From Tabrizicola sp. (GTDB lineage: Bacteria; Pseudomonadota; Alphaproteobacteria; Rhodobacterales; Rhodobacteraceae): a stretch of DNA of 64,000 bases. Shown here piece after piece: positions 54,794 through 63,000 of this stretch. A program made the position numbers and the translations under genes. The number at the start of each line of letters is the position of its first letter. Position 1 is the first letter of the stretch. The notes under the pieces are model-generated. The model was not told where the DNA came from and made no database searches. It was given only the letters and a program-made list of their open reading frames with translations. The stretch is from the NCBI RefSeq assembly GCF_016793705.1, contig NZ_JAEULO010000035.1, positions 186,001 through 250,000 of the forward strand, in the 5' to 3' direction.

Positions 54794-55557
54794 GCCTTTT
54801 CTCCCTTGCCGATGTCAGCTTCGACGTACCGGGCCGCCGCCTGATCGACCACCTCTCGCTGGAGATCGCCGAGGGCGCGGTCACGGCGCTGGTCGGGCGC
54901 AATGGGTCGGGGAAGTCGACGCTGTTGAAACTGATCGCCGGGCAGAACCGCCCCGCCTCGGGCCGGATCGCCCATGCCGGACGCGCGCTGGCCGACTGGC
55001 CCCCGCGCGACCTGGCGCGGCAGATCGCCTATCTGCCGCAGGTGACGCCGGTGGCCGAGGGTATCCGGCTGGCCGAACTCGTGGCGCTGGGCCGCTATCC
55101 CTGGCGCGGCGCGCTTGGCCGGTTCCGGCCCGAGGATCATGCCGCCGTCTCCGACGCCATGCAGCGCTGCGGGTTGCGGCCCCTGGCCGACCGGCTGGTC
55201 GACACGCTGTCGGGCGGGGAACGTCAGCGCGGCTGGATCGCGATGATGCTGGCGCAAGGCGCGCGGACATTGCTGCTGGACGAGCCGACCTCGGCCTTGG
55301 ACATCGCGCATCAGGTCGAGGTGCTGGGCCTTGTGCAGACGATGAGCCGCGAGACGGGCCTTTCGGCGGTGATCGTCCTGCATGACGTGAACCTCGCCGC
55401 GCGCTACTGTGACCGGGTGGTCGCGCTGGACGGCGGGCGGCTGGCGCTGGACGGTCCGGTCCGGGACCTGATGACGCCCGAGGCGCTGGCCCGGGTCTAC
55501 GGTCTGCCGATGGAGGTCGTCCCGCGATCCGGCTATCCCTTCGCTGTGCCCCTCTGA
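54790..55557 (+). CDS. fhuC: Ferri-siderophore ABC ATP-binding protein (FhuC-like)
   Basis: A 255-residue ATPase with Walker A GRNGSGKST, LPQVTPVAEGIRLAELVALGRYPW, signature LSGGERQRGWIAMML, Walker B LLLDEPTSALD and the switch histidine in VLHDVNLAARY. It energises the FhuB permease, whose gene it overlaps by four bases. The signature-following residues GWIAMML differ slightly from the usual RAWIAMVL but keep the pattern. Confidence 0.93.
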   Translation: MSLFSLADVSFDVPGRRLIDHLSLEIAEGAVTALVGRNGSGKSTLLKLIAGQNRPASGRIAHAGRALADWPPRDLARQIAYLPQVTPVAEGIRLAELVALGRYPWRGALGRFRPEDHAAVSDAMQRCGLRPLADRLVDTLSGGERQRGWIAMMLAQGARTLLLDEPTSALDIAHQVEVLGLVQTMSRETGLSAVIVLHDVNLAARYCDRVVALDGGRLALDGPVRDLMTPEALARVYGLPMEVVPRSGYPFAVPL

Positions 55558-55590
55558 CCCTTCGTCCAAGGCCGAACCCAGGACCCTGCC

Positions 55591-57291
55591 ATGCTGCGCC
55601 AGTTCTTCGCCTACTACCGCCCGCACCAGCGCCTCTTCTGGCTCGACTTCGGCTCGGCCGTGCTCTCCGGCCTTCTGGAGCTGTGCTTCCCGCTGGCCAT
55701 CACCGCCTTCATCGACCATCTCCTGCCGATGGGCGACTGGACGCTCACGCTTCTCGCCGCCGTCGGCCTGCTGGTGGTCTATGCGCTGAACACCGGGCTG
55801 ATGATCGTGGTCATCTACTGGGGCCACATGCTGGGGATCGAGATCGAGACCGAGATGCGCGCCCGCGCCTTCGCCCATCTGACGCGCCTCTCCTGGCGCT
55901 GGTTCGACCACGCCCGCACCGGCAAGCTGGTCGCCCGCGTCACCCGCGACCTGGAGGAGATCGGCGAGGTCGCCCATCACGGCCCGGAGGACCTGTTCAT
56001 CGCGGTGATGACCTTCGCGGGTGCCTTCACCCTGATGTTCTGGATCCACCCGGTCCTGGCTTTGGCGATGTCGGTGATCGTGCCGCTGACGATCTGGCTG
56101 GTCGTGGTGCAGGGCGGGCGGATGACCCGGACCTGGCAGGAAATCTACGGCCGCGTCGGCCAGTTCAACGTCCGCCTGGAAGAGGCGCTCGGCGGCATCC
56201 GGGTGGTGCAGTCCTTTGCCAACGAGGCGCATGAAGAGCAACTGTTCGGGCGAGACAACCTGGCCTATCGCGCCACCAAGCTGGACGCCTACCGGATCAT
56301 GGCCAAGGCCACGGCGCTGCACTACATGGGCCTGCGCTTCGTGCAGGTCGTGGTCATGGTGCTGGGCGCGGGCTTCGTGCTGGACGGCAGCCTGACCACC
56401 GGCGGCTTCGTGGGCTTCCTGCTCTTGGTCGGCGTCTTCTTCCGCCCGCTGGAAAAGATCGCCGCCGTGATCGAGACCTATCCGCGCGGCATCGCGGGGT
56501 TCCGCCGCTACCTCGACCTGTTGTCGACCGAGCCCGGGGTGGCCGACCGGCCCGACTCCCGCCCCGCCCCGGCACTGCGCGGCGACATCGCGTTCCAGAA
56601 CGTGTCCTTCGCCTATGACGCCACCCGCCCGGTGCTGCGCGACGTGTCGCTGATGGTCCGCGCGGGGGAAACCATCGCCTTCGTCGGTCCCTCCGGCGCA
56701 GGGAAATCGACGCTTCTCTCGCTTCTCCCCCGCTTCTACGAACCAGATACGGGCACGATCACCATCGACGGCCTGCCGCTTTCCGCGATGACGCTGGACA
56801 GCCTGCGCAGCCAGATCGGGCTGGTCAGCCAGGACGTGTTCCTTTTCGGCAGCACGCTGCGCGAGAACATCGGCTATGGCCGCCTCGGCGCGACCGAGGC
56901 CGAGATCCTTGCCGCTGCCGAAGCCGCCAGCCTTGGCCCCCTGATCCGCAGCCTCCCGCAGGGGCTTGAAACGATGTGCGGCGAGCGCGGGGTGATGCTT
57001 TCGGGCGGGCAGAAGCAGCGCGTCGCCATCGCCCGCGCCTTCCTGAAGAACCCGCCGATCCTGATCCTGGACGAGGCGACCAGTGCGCTGGATAGCGAGA
57101 CCGAGCGCGACATTCAGGCCGCGCTGGACCGGCTGGCCGAGGGTCGCACGACGTTGGTCATCGCACACCGGCTGGGCACGATCCGCAACGCCGACCGCAT
57201 CGTGGTGATGGAGGGCGGCATGGTGCGCGAGATCGGCAACCACGGCACGCTCCTCGCCGGGGACGGCCTTTACGCCCGGTTGGCGGGGTGA
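55591..57291 (+). CDS. ABC exporter-type half-transporter in the siderophore operon
   Basis: A 566-residue fusion of a six-helix exporter domain (residues 1-310) and a nucleotide-binding domain (330-566). The motifs are Walker A GPSGAGKST, LSGGQKQRVAIARAFL, LILDEATSALD and IAHRLGTI. It forms a homodimer. Most relatives export lipids or drugs, but some in iron operons (YbtP/YbtQ, IrtAB) import siderophores. It lies between fhuC and a siderophore-interacting reductase gene, the latter overlapping as GTGA, so a role in siderophore handling or recycling is likely; the direction is unknown. Confidence 0.88.
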   Translation: MLRQFFAYYRPHQRLFWLDFGSAVLSGLLELCFPLAITAFIDHLLPMGDWTLTLLAAVGLLVVYALNTGLMIVVIYWGHMLGIEIETEMRARAFAHLTRLSWRWFDHARTGKLVARVTRDLEEIGEVAHHGPEDLFIAVMTFAGAFTLMFWIHPVLALAMSVIVPLTIWLVVVQGGRMTRTWQEIYGRVGQFNVRLEEALGGIRVVQSFANEAHEEQLFGRDNLAYRATKLDAYRIMAKATALHYMGLRFVQVVVMVLGAGFVLDGSLTTGGFVGFLLLVGVFFRPLEKIAAVIETYPRGIAGFRRYLDLLSTEPGVADRPDSRPAPALRGDIAFQNVSFAYDATRPVLRDVSLMVRAGETIAFVGPSGAGKSTLLSLLPRFYEPDTGTITIDGLPLSAMTLDSLRSQIGLVSQDVFLFGSTLRENIGYGRLGATEAEILAAAEAASLGPLIRSLPQGLETMCGERGVMLSGGQKQRVAIARAFLKNPPILILDEATSALDSETERDIQAALDRLAEGRTTLVIAHRLGTIRNADRIVVMEGGMVREIGNHGTLLAGDGLYARLAG

Positions 57292-58340
57292 GGTTGGGGG
57301 TACCGCAGATCACCGTCGCGGGCCGCCTCGCCCCGGTCGACTGGCCCGCGCTGGAGGCTTTCGCGCGCCTCCTGCGCGAATTCGCCAGTGTCCGGATCAC
57401 GCCCGGAAAGGTGATCAGCGCAAGCATGGAGGCCGGGACGATGAGGCTTGCCTGGGCCGGTGACGCAGCCGAAGTGCGGCTGGCGGCGCGCGATCCCTCT
57501 GCCGCGCAGAACCTGCGCGACACGCTTGGTCATCTTCTGGACAGCACGGCCAGAGGTCTGGCCGCCGGGCTGAGCTGGCCCGACGCGGGCGAGGGCAGCC
57601 TGCCGCCGAACTTCCGGCTGGCGCGAGTGGCGGGGGTGATGCGGCTCAGCCCCAACTTCCTGCGGCTGCGCCTTGAGGCCGAGAATATCTTTTTCATGGC
57701 CCGGACTGGTCTGCACCTGCGTTTGCTTCAACCGTGCGATCCGGGAAACCCGGTCTGGCCGCGCCTGTCGGTCACGGGGCGCACGGTCTGGCCCGGCCCC
57801 GGTCTTCTGCACATGCCGGTCTACACCATTCGCGCCATCGACCCGGTGGCAGGCTGGCTTGACGTGGACATCTACCTGCACGGCAACGGCCCGACCTGCG
57901 CCTGGGCGCGCGCGGCCCGGCCCGGCGACAGGATCGGCATCTCGGGCCCCGGCGGTGGCTGGCTGCCGCAGGCCGGGCGGCTGGTGCTCGGCGGGGACGA
58001 GACCGCACTGCCGGTGATCGCCCGCATTCTGGCGGAAGCCGCTTCCGACACGGTGGGCCATGCCGTGATCGCGTTGCAGAACCCCGCCGACCGGCAGGAG
58101 ATCGATGCTCCGGCAGGGGTGACGGTGGAATGGCTCGGCCCCGGCGAGCATGGCCGTCTGGCAGCCCGCTTCGAAGTCGCGGCTGCCGAAGCGCTCTCCG
58201 CTCCGGTTCCGGCGCAGGTCCTTTTCGGCGGCGAGCGCCGCGACGCCGAGGGCCTGCGGCGCAGGCTACGGGCGCGCTTCCCTTCCGCCGGCAGACAGCT
58301 GAGCGTCGCGGGCTACTGGGATGCAAGCGCCAAGGCCTGA
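57288..58340 (+). CDS. Siderophore-interacting FAD protein (ferric-siderophore reductase)
   Basis: A 350-residue protein. The first ~110 residues resemble a DUF2218-like domain. They are followed by a ViuB/SIP module with an FAD-binding barrel (HLRLLQPCDPGNPVWP, VYTIRAIDP, ISGPGGGWL) and a NAD(P)H domain (LVLGGDETALPVIARIL, GGERRDAEGLRRRLR, GYWDASAK). It should reduce ferric siderophore in the cytoplasm to release iron. The start is GTG, overlapping the exporter stop as GTGA. It is the last gene of the iron operon. The N-terminal extension may aid binding of the siderophore. Confidence 0.85.
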   Translation: MRLGVPQITVAGRLAPVDWPALEAFARLLREFASVRITPGKVISASMEAGTMRLAWAGDAAEVRLAARDPSAAQNLRDTLGHLLDSTARGLAAGLSWPDAGEGSLPPNFRLARVAGVMRLSPNFLRLRLEAENIFFMARTGLHLRLLQPCDPGNPVWPRLSVTGRTVWPGPGLLHMPVYTIRAIDPVAGWLDVDIYLHGNGPTCAWARAARPGDRIGISGPGGGWLPQAGRLVLGGDETALPVIARILAEAASDTVGHAVIALQNPADRQEIDAPAGVTVEWLGPGEHGRLAARFEVAAAEALSAPVPAQVLFGGERRDAEGLRRRLRARFPSAGRQLSVAGYWDASAKA

Positions 58341-58364
58341 CCGAACCGCGCTTGAGGACTGCTG

Positions 58365-58391
58365 CCGCAAGCCCCCGGCTAGAGCTTGCGG
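58365..58391. terminator. Stem-loop between the siderophore operon and the GNAT gene
   Basis: Perfect eight-base arms CCGCAAGC / GCTTGCGG with an 11-base loop lie at the convergent junction and overlap the GNAT stop codon. There is no clear T-run on either side, so it may be a rho-assisted or weak bidirectional terminator. Confidence 0.4.
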
Positions 58392-58828
58392 TTGTAGCGG
58401 ATGAACGGCGTCACCTGCGCGATCCGGTCGTAGAGCCGCCGGGCGGTTTCGTTGAAATCCTGGGTCAACCAGTAGACGGCGGGCGTGCCGTTCGCATCCG
58501 CAGCGGCATAGACGGCTTCGATCAGCGCCCGCCCGATACCCTGGCCGCGCACGGCCGGGTCGGCGTAAAGGTCTTGCAGGTAGCAGACATTCTCGATCTT
58601 CCAGCAGTGGCGGTGGAAGAGGTAGTGCACCAGCCCGACGGGGCGTCCGTCCAAGAGGGCGAGAAGACCGTTGAACTCTTGAGGGTCGTCGCCCAGGAGG
58701 CGGGCGAAGGTGCTGTCATATACCGCCTGCGGGACCGAGGTCTGGTAGTAGTCGAGGTAGCCCGTCCAGAGCCGCGCCCAGTCTGAACGGTCCTCGGCTT
58801 GCAGTGGGCGGATGGTGAGGGCGGACAT
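58379..58828 (-). CDS. GNAT-family N-acetyltransferase
   Basis: A 149-residue GNAT protein with the acetyl-CoA pyrophosphate-binding motif RGQGIGRALIEAV and the preceding LQDLYADPAV. The C-terminus YWLTQDFNETARRLYDRIA resembles GNATs that acetylate small amines. The target is unknown. The long open frame upstream does not continue the domain, and MSALTIRPLQAEDRSDW is the usual N-terminus. It is the last gene of the sugar ABC/Gfo operon, after a 53-base gap. Confidence 0.85.
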   Translation of the reverse strand: MSALTIRPLQAEDRSDWARLWTGYLDYYQTSVPQAVYDSTFARLLGDDPQEFNGLLALLDGRPVGLVHYLFHRHCWKIENVCYLQDLYADPAVRGQGIGRALIEAVYAAADANGTPAVYWLTQDFNETARRLYDRIAQVTPFIRYNRKL

Positions 58829-58881
58829 TGCAGGCTCCGTCAGGGTAGGGTTGGGGGCGGGCAGGCCGGGGACGCGGCGGG

Positions 58882-59991
58882 TCAGAGGGCGAGGCTGGTC
58901 GCGGCGCCAACCCGGACCGGCTTCCCGGTGCGGCGGGACTGGATGGCGGCGAAGGCGAGGGCGAGGCTGTCGAGGTTCTCCTCCGCGCCGTTCGCGGGTT
59001 CCGTGCCGTCCTCGATGGCGACGAGAAGCGCCCCCATCGCCCCCCGGAAGCCGTCGTTGAACCAGGTGCCTTCCAGCCGGGGCCGGGCGATCCCGCTGGC
59101 GGTGGTGAGGGTGACGGATTGCTGGCCAAGGTCCGGCCCGTCGCTCTGCAGGCTGCCCTTCGTTCCCGCAATGAAGGTGGTGTCGCGCGGCCCGTGCGGC
59201 GTGGCCCCGTCGAAAACCAGCGAGGCCTGGCCGCCTTCCATCTGCACCAGCACTTGTGCCAGCAACGGGGCCCTGGCGGTCTGGCCGGTGGCATGGGCGG
59301 CAGTGGCGAAGACAGTCCGTGCGCGGGGGCCGATCACGCTGCGCAGGAAGTCGAACCAGTGGATGCCGAAGTCGTAGAGGATCAGATCCTCGATCTTCTC
59401 GAACGGCGTTCCGGCGATCCAGCCGTGGCTCCAGTGGATGCCGACGTGGGCAGAGATGACCTCGCCGATCAGCCCCGCGCGGACGGCCTCGCGCATATAC
59501 GCCAGATGCGGTGCCCAGCGTCCGTTCTGGTTGACGGCAAGCCTGACCCCGTTCTCCCGGGCCAGAGCGACAAGGTGGCGGCCCTCGGCAAGGTCGAGGA
59601 CGAAGGGCTTCTGCGACAGGACATGCTTGCCCGCGCGGAGGGCGGCCTCGATGATCGGCAGCCGGTCGGCGGGATGGGGGGTGATGTCGACCACGTCGAT
59701 GGCGGGGTCGTTCAACACCTCTTCCCACCGATCCGTCACGCGGGCCTTCGGTGCGAACTCGGCGGCCTTGGCTTCGGCCTTCGCGAGCGTCCGGTTGCAG
59801 ATTGCGGCCACCTCCCACCCGGCAGTCCGGTAGGCGTCGAGATGGGCGCTGACGATCCCGCCCGCGCCAATCACGCCGATCCGGGGGCGGTAGCTGCGCG
59901 GCATGGGCGGCTGGTAGGGCAGGGCAGGGGCCGCGACCTCGGCCAGGGCGGCCGATTTCAGGGCATAGGTGTCGGCGTCGGGCTCGCTCAC
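58882..59991 (-). CDS. Gfo/Idh/MocA-family oxidoreductase A
   Basis: A 369-residue NAD(P)-dependent dehydrogenase. It has IGVIGAGGIVSAHLDAYRTAG near residue 35-55 and the family motif SQKPFVLDLAEGRHL, and a C-terminal substrate domain. The GTG at 59989-59991 overlaps the stop of the second Gfo/Idh gene as GTGA and is my chosen start; an ATG at 59904 would omit the 29-residue N-terminal extension. With a ribose-type ABC transporter in the operon it probably oxidises the imported sugar or cyclitol. The substrate is not identifiable. Confidence 0.85.
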   Translation of the reverse strand: MSEPDADTYALKSAALAEVAAPALPYQPPMPRSYRPRIGVIGAGGIVSAHLDAYRTAGWEVAAICNRTLAKAEAKAAEFAPKARVTDRWEEVLNDPAIDVVDITPHPADRLPIIEAALRAGKHVLSQKPFVLDLAEGRHLVALARENGVRLAVNQNGRWAPHLAYMREAVRAGLIGEVISAHVGIHWSHGWIAGTPFEKIEDLILYDFGIHWFDFLRSVIGPRARTVFATAAHATGQTARAPLLAQVLVQMEGGQASLVFDGATPHGPRDTTFIAGTKGSLQSDGPDLGQQSVTLTTASGIARPRLEGTWFNDGFRGAMGALLVAIEDGTEPANGAEENLDSLALAFAAIQSRRTGKPVRVGAATSLAL

Positions 59992-61064
59992 GGCAGCAAC
60001 GGCAGGCTGCGCTTTTCGCGGGCGGAGAGGGCGGCGGTGTCGACGATGCGCTGGCCGGTCAGGCTGACCTCGGGATCGAGCGGGCCGGTCAGAGGCTCGC
60101 CCCGCGAGATGCAACCGAGGACATATTCGATGGCATTGCGCCCCCCCGGAGGTAGCGGGTCGGCGGCGATCGGGTGCGGTTCCGGGTTGGCGCGGGTCTG
60201 CACCGTCACATGGTCGGCATAGTCCCAACTGGCGATGGTGCCCTCGGTCCCCACCAGGATGAACCCGCATTTCGGCTGCGGCTGGATCACCCAGGGGTCG
60301 GTGAAGGTACCCCAGCGCGTCTCCATCTTCGACAGGCCGGTCGCATAGCGGCAGACCACGATGGCGTGCTGGTCGACCTCTATCCCCGGAGTCTCGTCCG
60401 TGACGCAGGTGACTTCCAGCGGCGCCTCGCCATTGCGATACCAGGTGCCGAGCGTGGCACCATAGCCGAGATAGTCGAGCAGGCTGCCGCCCCCCGAGGC
60501 GCGCTTGTACCACCAGGAGGTGGGTTTCTGCCGCTCCACCTCCTCACGGCTGACCTCGATCTTGTCGGCAAGGTGATAGAGCGGCCCGCGGTTGCCGCCG
60601 TAGGAATGGATCTCGATCACCTCGCCGATCATGCCCTCGTCGACCAGCCGCTTGGCGGTGACGTGGGATTCCACCCAGCGCAGCGGCCAGTTGATCGCCA
60701 GATATTTGCCGGTGGGTTTCACGGCATCTATCATCGCGCGGGCGTCGGCGACGGAAGAGGCGAACGGTTTTTCCACGAAGACATGCACGCCGTAGGCCGC
60801 CAACCGCTTGGTGTAATCCGCATGGTTTGCGGTGGCGGCGCAGAGGATGGCGAGGTCGGGCTGCGTCGCCGTCATGCAGGCATCGAAGTCGGTGAAGACC
60901 CTGTCCTCGGGGATGCCGAACGTGTCGATGGCGCGCTGCATGGTGCTGCGGTCGGGGTCGAAGATACCCACGATCTCGGCCTCCGGGTGGTCATGGACGC
61001 AGCGCAAGAGGTCGCCCATGTGCATGTGGTCGAAGCTGATGCCGACGATGCGGAAGCGTGCCAT
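59988..61064 (-). CDS. Gfo/Idh/MocA-family oxidoreductase B
   Basis: A 358-residue oxidoreductase. It has FRIVGISFDHMHMGDLLRCV at the N-terminus, where the usual GxGxxG is loosened to GISFDHMH, VFVEKPFASSVADAR as the EKP motif, and a large substrate domain. HMHMGD replaces the usual glycine turn, so nucleotide binding may differ. It lies 11 bases downstream of a permease gene and overlaps oxidoreductase A. Paired Gfo/Idh enzymes often carry out oxidation and later reduction at different carbons of one sugar. Confidence 0.85.
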   Translation of the reverse strand: MARFRIVGISFDHMHMGDLLRCVHDHPEAEIVGIFDPDRSTMQRAIDTFGIPEDRVFTDFDACMTATQPDLAILCAATANHADYTKRLAAYGVHVFVEKPFASSVADARAMIDAVKPTGKYLAINWPLRWVESHVTAKRLVDEGMIGEVIEIHSYGGNRGPLYHLADKIEVSREEVERQKPTSWWYKRASGGGSLLDYLGYGATLGTWYRNGEAPLEVTCVTDETPGIEVDQHAIVVCRYATGLSKMETRWGTFTDPWVIQPQPKCGFILVGTEGTIASWDYADHVTVQTRANPEPHPIAADPLPPGGRNAIEYVLGCISRGEPLTGPLDPEVSLTGQRIVDTAALSAREKRSLPLLP

Positions 61065-61075
61065 GAAAAACCCTT

Positions 61076-62050
61076 TCAGCTGCGTTCGGTCAGGCGGATG
61101 AACAGCGCGGTGACGGCGAGGATGATCAGCCCGAAAAGGATGCGGCGGCCCCCCTCGGGGATCTGCATCAGGGTCAGCATCGAGGTCAGTACGGTCAGGA
61201 TCAGCGCGCCAACGATGGTGCCGCCGAACCCGCCCCGGCCCCCGAAGATCGAGGTGCCGCCGATGACGGCTGCGGCGACCGAGGGCAGGTCGAGGGGCAG
61301 CGCAAGCGACAGCGAAGCGGTCTTGATCTGGCCGAGGTAGAGGAGGCCCGTGACCCCGGCGATCAGGCTGGAAAGCGTGTAAAGCGTCAGGTGAACCTGC
61401 CAGACGCGCACTCCCGACAGCCGCGCGGCCGCCTCGTTCGCGCCGATGGCATAGAGGAGCCGTCCGAACCCGCTGCGGCGCTGCGCCCAGATGACCAGCG
61501 CCGCGAAGGGGATGAACAGGACCAGGCTGTTCGGCAGGCCGAAACTGCGCCCGGTGCCGAGCCAGATCAGGAAGTCCGGGATCAGCACCCCGGTCGCGAT
61601 GACATAGCGCTGGTAGACCAGCAGGCAGCCGGTGGCGATCAGCGCGGTGCCAAGCGTCATGATCAACGGATGCACCCGGCAGATGGCGACGCCGAAGCCG
61701 TTGACAAGGCCGATCACCACGGCGGAGGCGAGCGCGATGGCGATGGCCGGGGGCACCCCGGTCATGGGGGCGAGGGTGGCAGTCAGGTAGGCGGCGATGG
61801 TGGCGGCGGTGCCGACCGACAGGTCGATGCCCCCGGTCAGCATGGTCAGCGTCTGGCAGGCCGCCAGCATCGCCAGCGGGATGGCGATCTTGATGGTGTT
61901 GCCCGCCCAGAACATGCTGAGGACGCCGGGGTTCAGCACGGCCAGGATCGCGACCAGCAGGATCAAGAGGCCGATCAGCGGCAAGAGCGGCTGGTCGACC
62001 ATCAGGCGGCCGAGGCGGTTCAGCGGGGTGGGGGTATCCGTCATCGTCAT
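61076..62050 (-). CDS. Ribose-type sugar ABC permease 1 (RbsC family)
   Basis: A 324-residue permease of the carbohydrate uptake 2 family with about eight to ten helices. LTGGIDLSVGTAATIAAYL, NGFGVAICRVHPLIMTLGT, YAIGANEAAARLSGV and VIGGTSIFGGRGG are standard motifs. Its first ATG overlaps the stop of permease 2 (ATGA); a second ATG lies two codons in. It works with permease 2 and the ATPase. The periplasmic binding protein must lie beyond the right edge. Confidence 0.9.
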   Translation of the reverse strand: MTMTDTPTPLNRLGRLMVDQPLLPLIGLLILLVAILAVLNPGVLSMFWAGNTIKIAIPLAMLAACQTLTMLTGGIDLSVGTAATIAAYLTATLAPMTGVPPAIAIALASAVVIGLVNGFGVAICRVHPLIMTLGTALIATGCLLVYQRYVIATGVLIPDFLIWLGTGRSFGLPNSLVLFIPFAALVIWAQRRSGFGRLLYAIGANEAAARLSGVRVWQVHLTLYTLSSLIAGVTGLLYLGQIKTASLSLALPLDLPSVAAAVIGGTSIFGGRGGFGGTIVGALILTVLTSMLTLMQIPEGGRRILFGLIILAVTALFIRLTERS

Positions 62051-63000
62051 GTTTTGCGTCCCCGTGTCGCCAGAACCGCGCCGAACATCACCACGGCGAC
62101 CATGATCGTGCCCTCGACGATGGCGGCCACATTGGGGTCAACGGAAAGGAGGGTCAGGTCCATCCGCACGGTGCGCAGGATGAAGACGGCGAGGATCGGC
62201 CCAAGAAGCCCGCCGCGCCCGCCTCCCAGCACGACCCCGCCCAGCACCACGGCGGCGACCGAGGCGAGGAGGTAGGGGCCGGGGATCGGCTCGCCGATGC
62301 CGGTGCCCATGGTGACGGAAAGCCCGCCAAGTGCTGCGAAGAGACCGCAGAGCGCATAGGCGATGACGCGGGTCTGCCCGACGGGGACACCAGAGCGGAA
62401 GGCGGCCAGCGCGTCCGAGCCGATGGCATAGAGGCGAAGGCCGAGCTTGGAGCGGCGGATCGGCAGCCAGATCAGCGCGGTGACGACGGCGAGGAAGACG
62501 ATGGCGCGGGGAAGGATGTCGAGACCTGGGAAATTGCCCGTCGTGAGGGCGCGAAGCCAGGGTGCGGCGGCACCTCCCGGCGCGTTGAGGATAAGAAGCG
62601 CGACACCCTGCCAGACGAAGAGCATGGCGAGGGTGACGACGATGTCGGGGACCTTCGAGACGACGATGAGGAAGCCGTTGATCGCCCCCATCGCCAGGCC
62701 GAGGAGGAGGACGCCAAGCACAATCCCCACGGATTGCAAATCCGTTGCGCCCTGCATCAGCACGGCTCCGGTCACGCTGGCGACGGCCATCATCGCTGCG
62801 ATGGAGAGGTCGATGCCCCCGGCGAGGACGACGATGGCCATTCCGACGGTGGCAAGCGCAAAGGGCAGCGCGGCGCGGGCCAGGCTGTCGAGGCCGGAGG
62901 CGCCGAAACCGGGCTGGATCAGTTTGGTGGCGAGGAGGAGCGCCGCGAGCAGGACGGCAAGGCCGAGCGTCCAGGAATTTGCTTCGATCCAGCGCTTCAT
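62047..63000 (-). CDS. Ribose-type sugar ABC permease 2 (RbsC family)
   Basis: A 317-residue permease with LAGGIDLSIAAMMAVASVTG, NGFLIVVSKVPDIVVTLAML, YAIGSDALAAFRSGVPV and VLGGVVLGGGRGG. Two different RbsC-type permeases in one system suggest a heterodimeric pore, as in YtfT-YjfF and similar importers. Its ATG overlaps the ATPase stop. Confidence 0.9.
   Translation of the reverse strand: MKRWIEANSWTLGLAVLLAALLLATKLIQPGFGASGLDSLARAALPFALATVGMAIVVLAGGIDLSIAAMMAVASVTGAVLMQGATDLQSVGIVLGVLLLGLAMGAINGFLIVVSKVPDIVVTLAMLFVWQGVALLILNAPGGAAAPWLRALTTGNFPGLDILPRAIVFLAVVTALIWLPIRRSKLGLRLYAIGSDALAAFRSGVPVGQTRVIAYALCGLFAALGGLSVTMGTGIGEPIPGPYLLASVAAVVLGGVVLGGGRGGLLGPILAVFILRTVRMDLTLLSVDPNVAAIVEGTIMVAVVMFGAVLATRGRKT

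Noticed and set aside
54709-57243. An 844-codon minus-strand open frame
   Set aside because: It is antisense to fhuC and the ABC exporter gene, both of which have complete motif sets.
58829-59818. A long N-terminal extension of the GNAT protein
   Set aside because: It runs antisense-free but out of frame through the Gfo/Idh gene; it is arginine/proline-rich and has no homology pattern.
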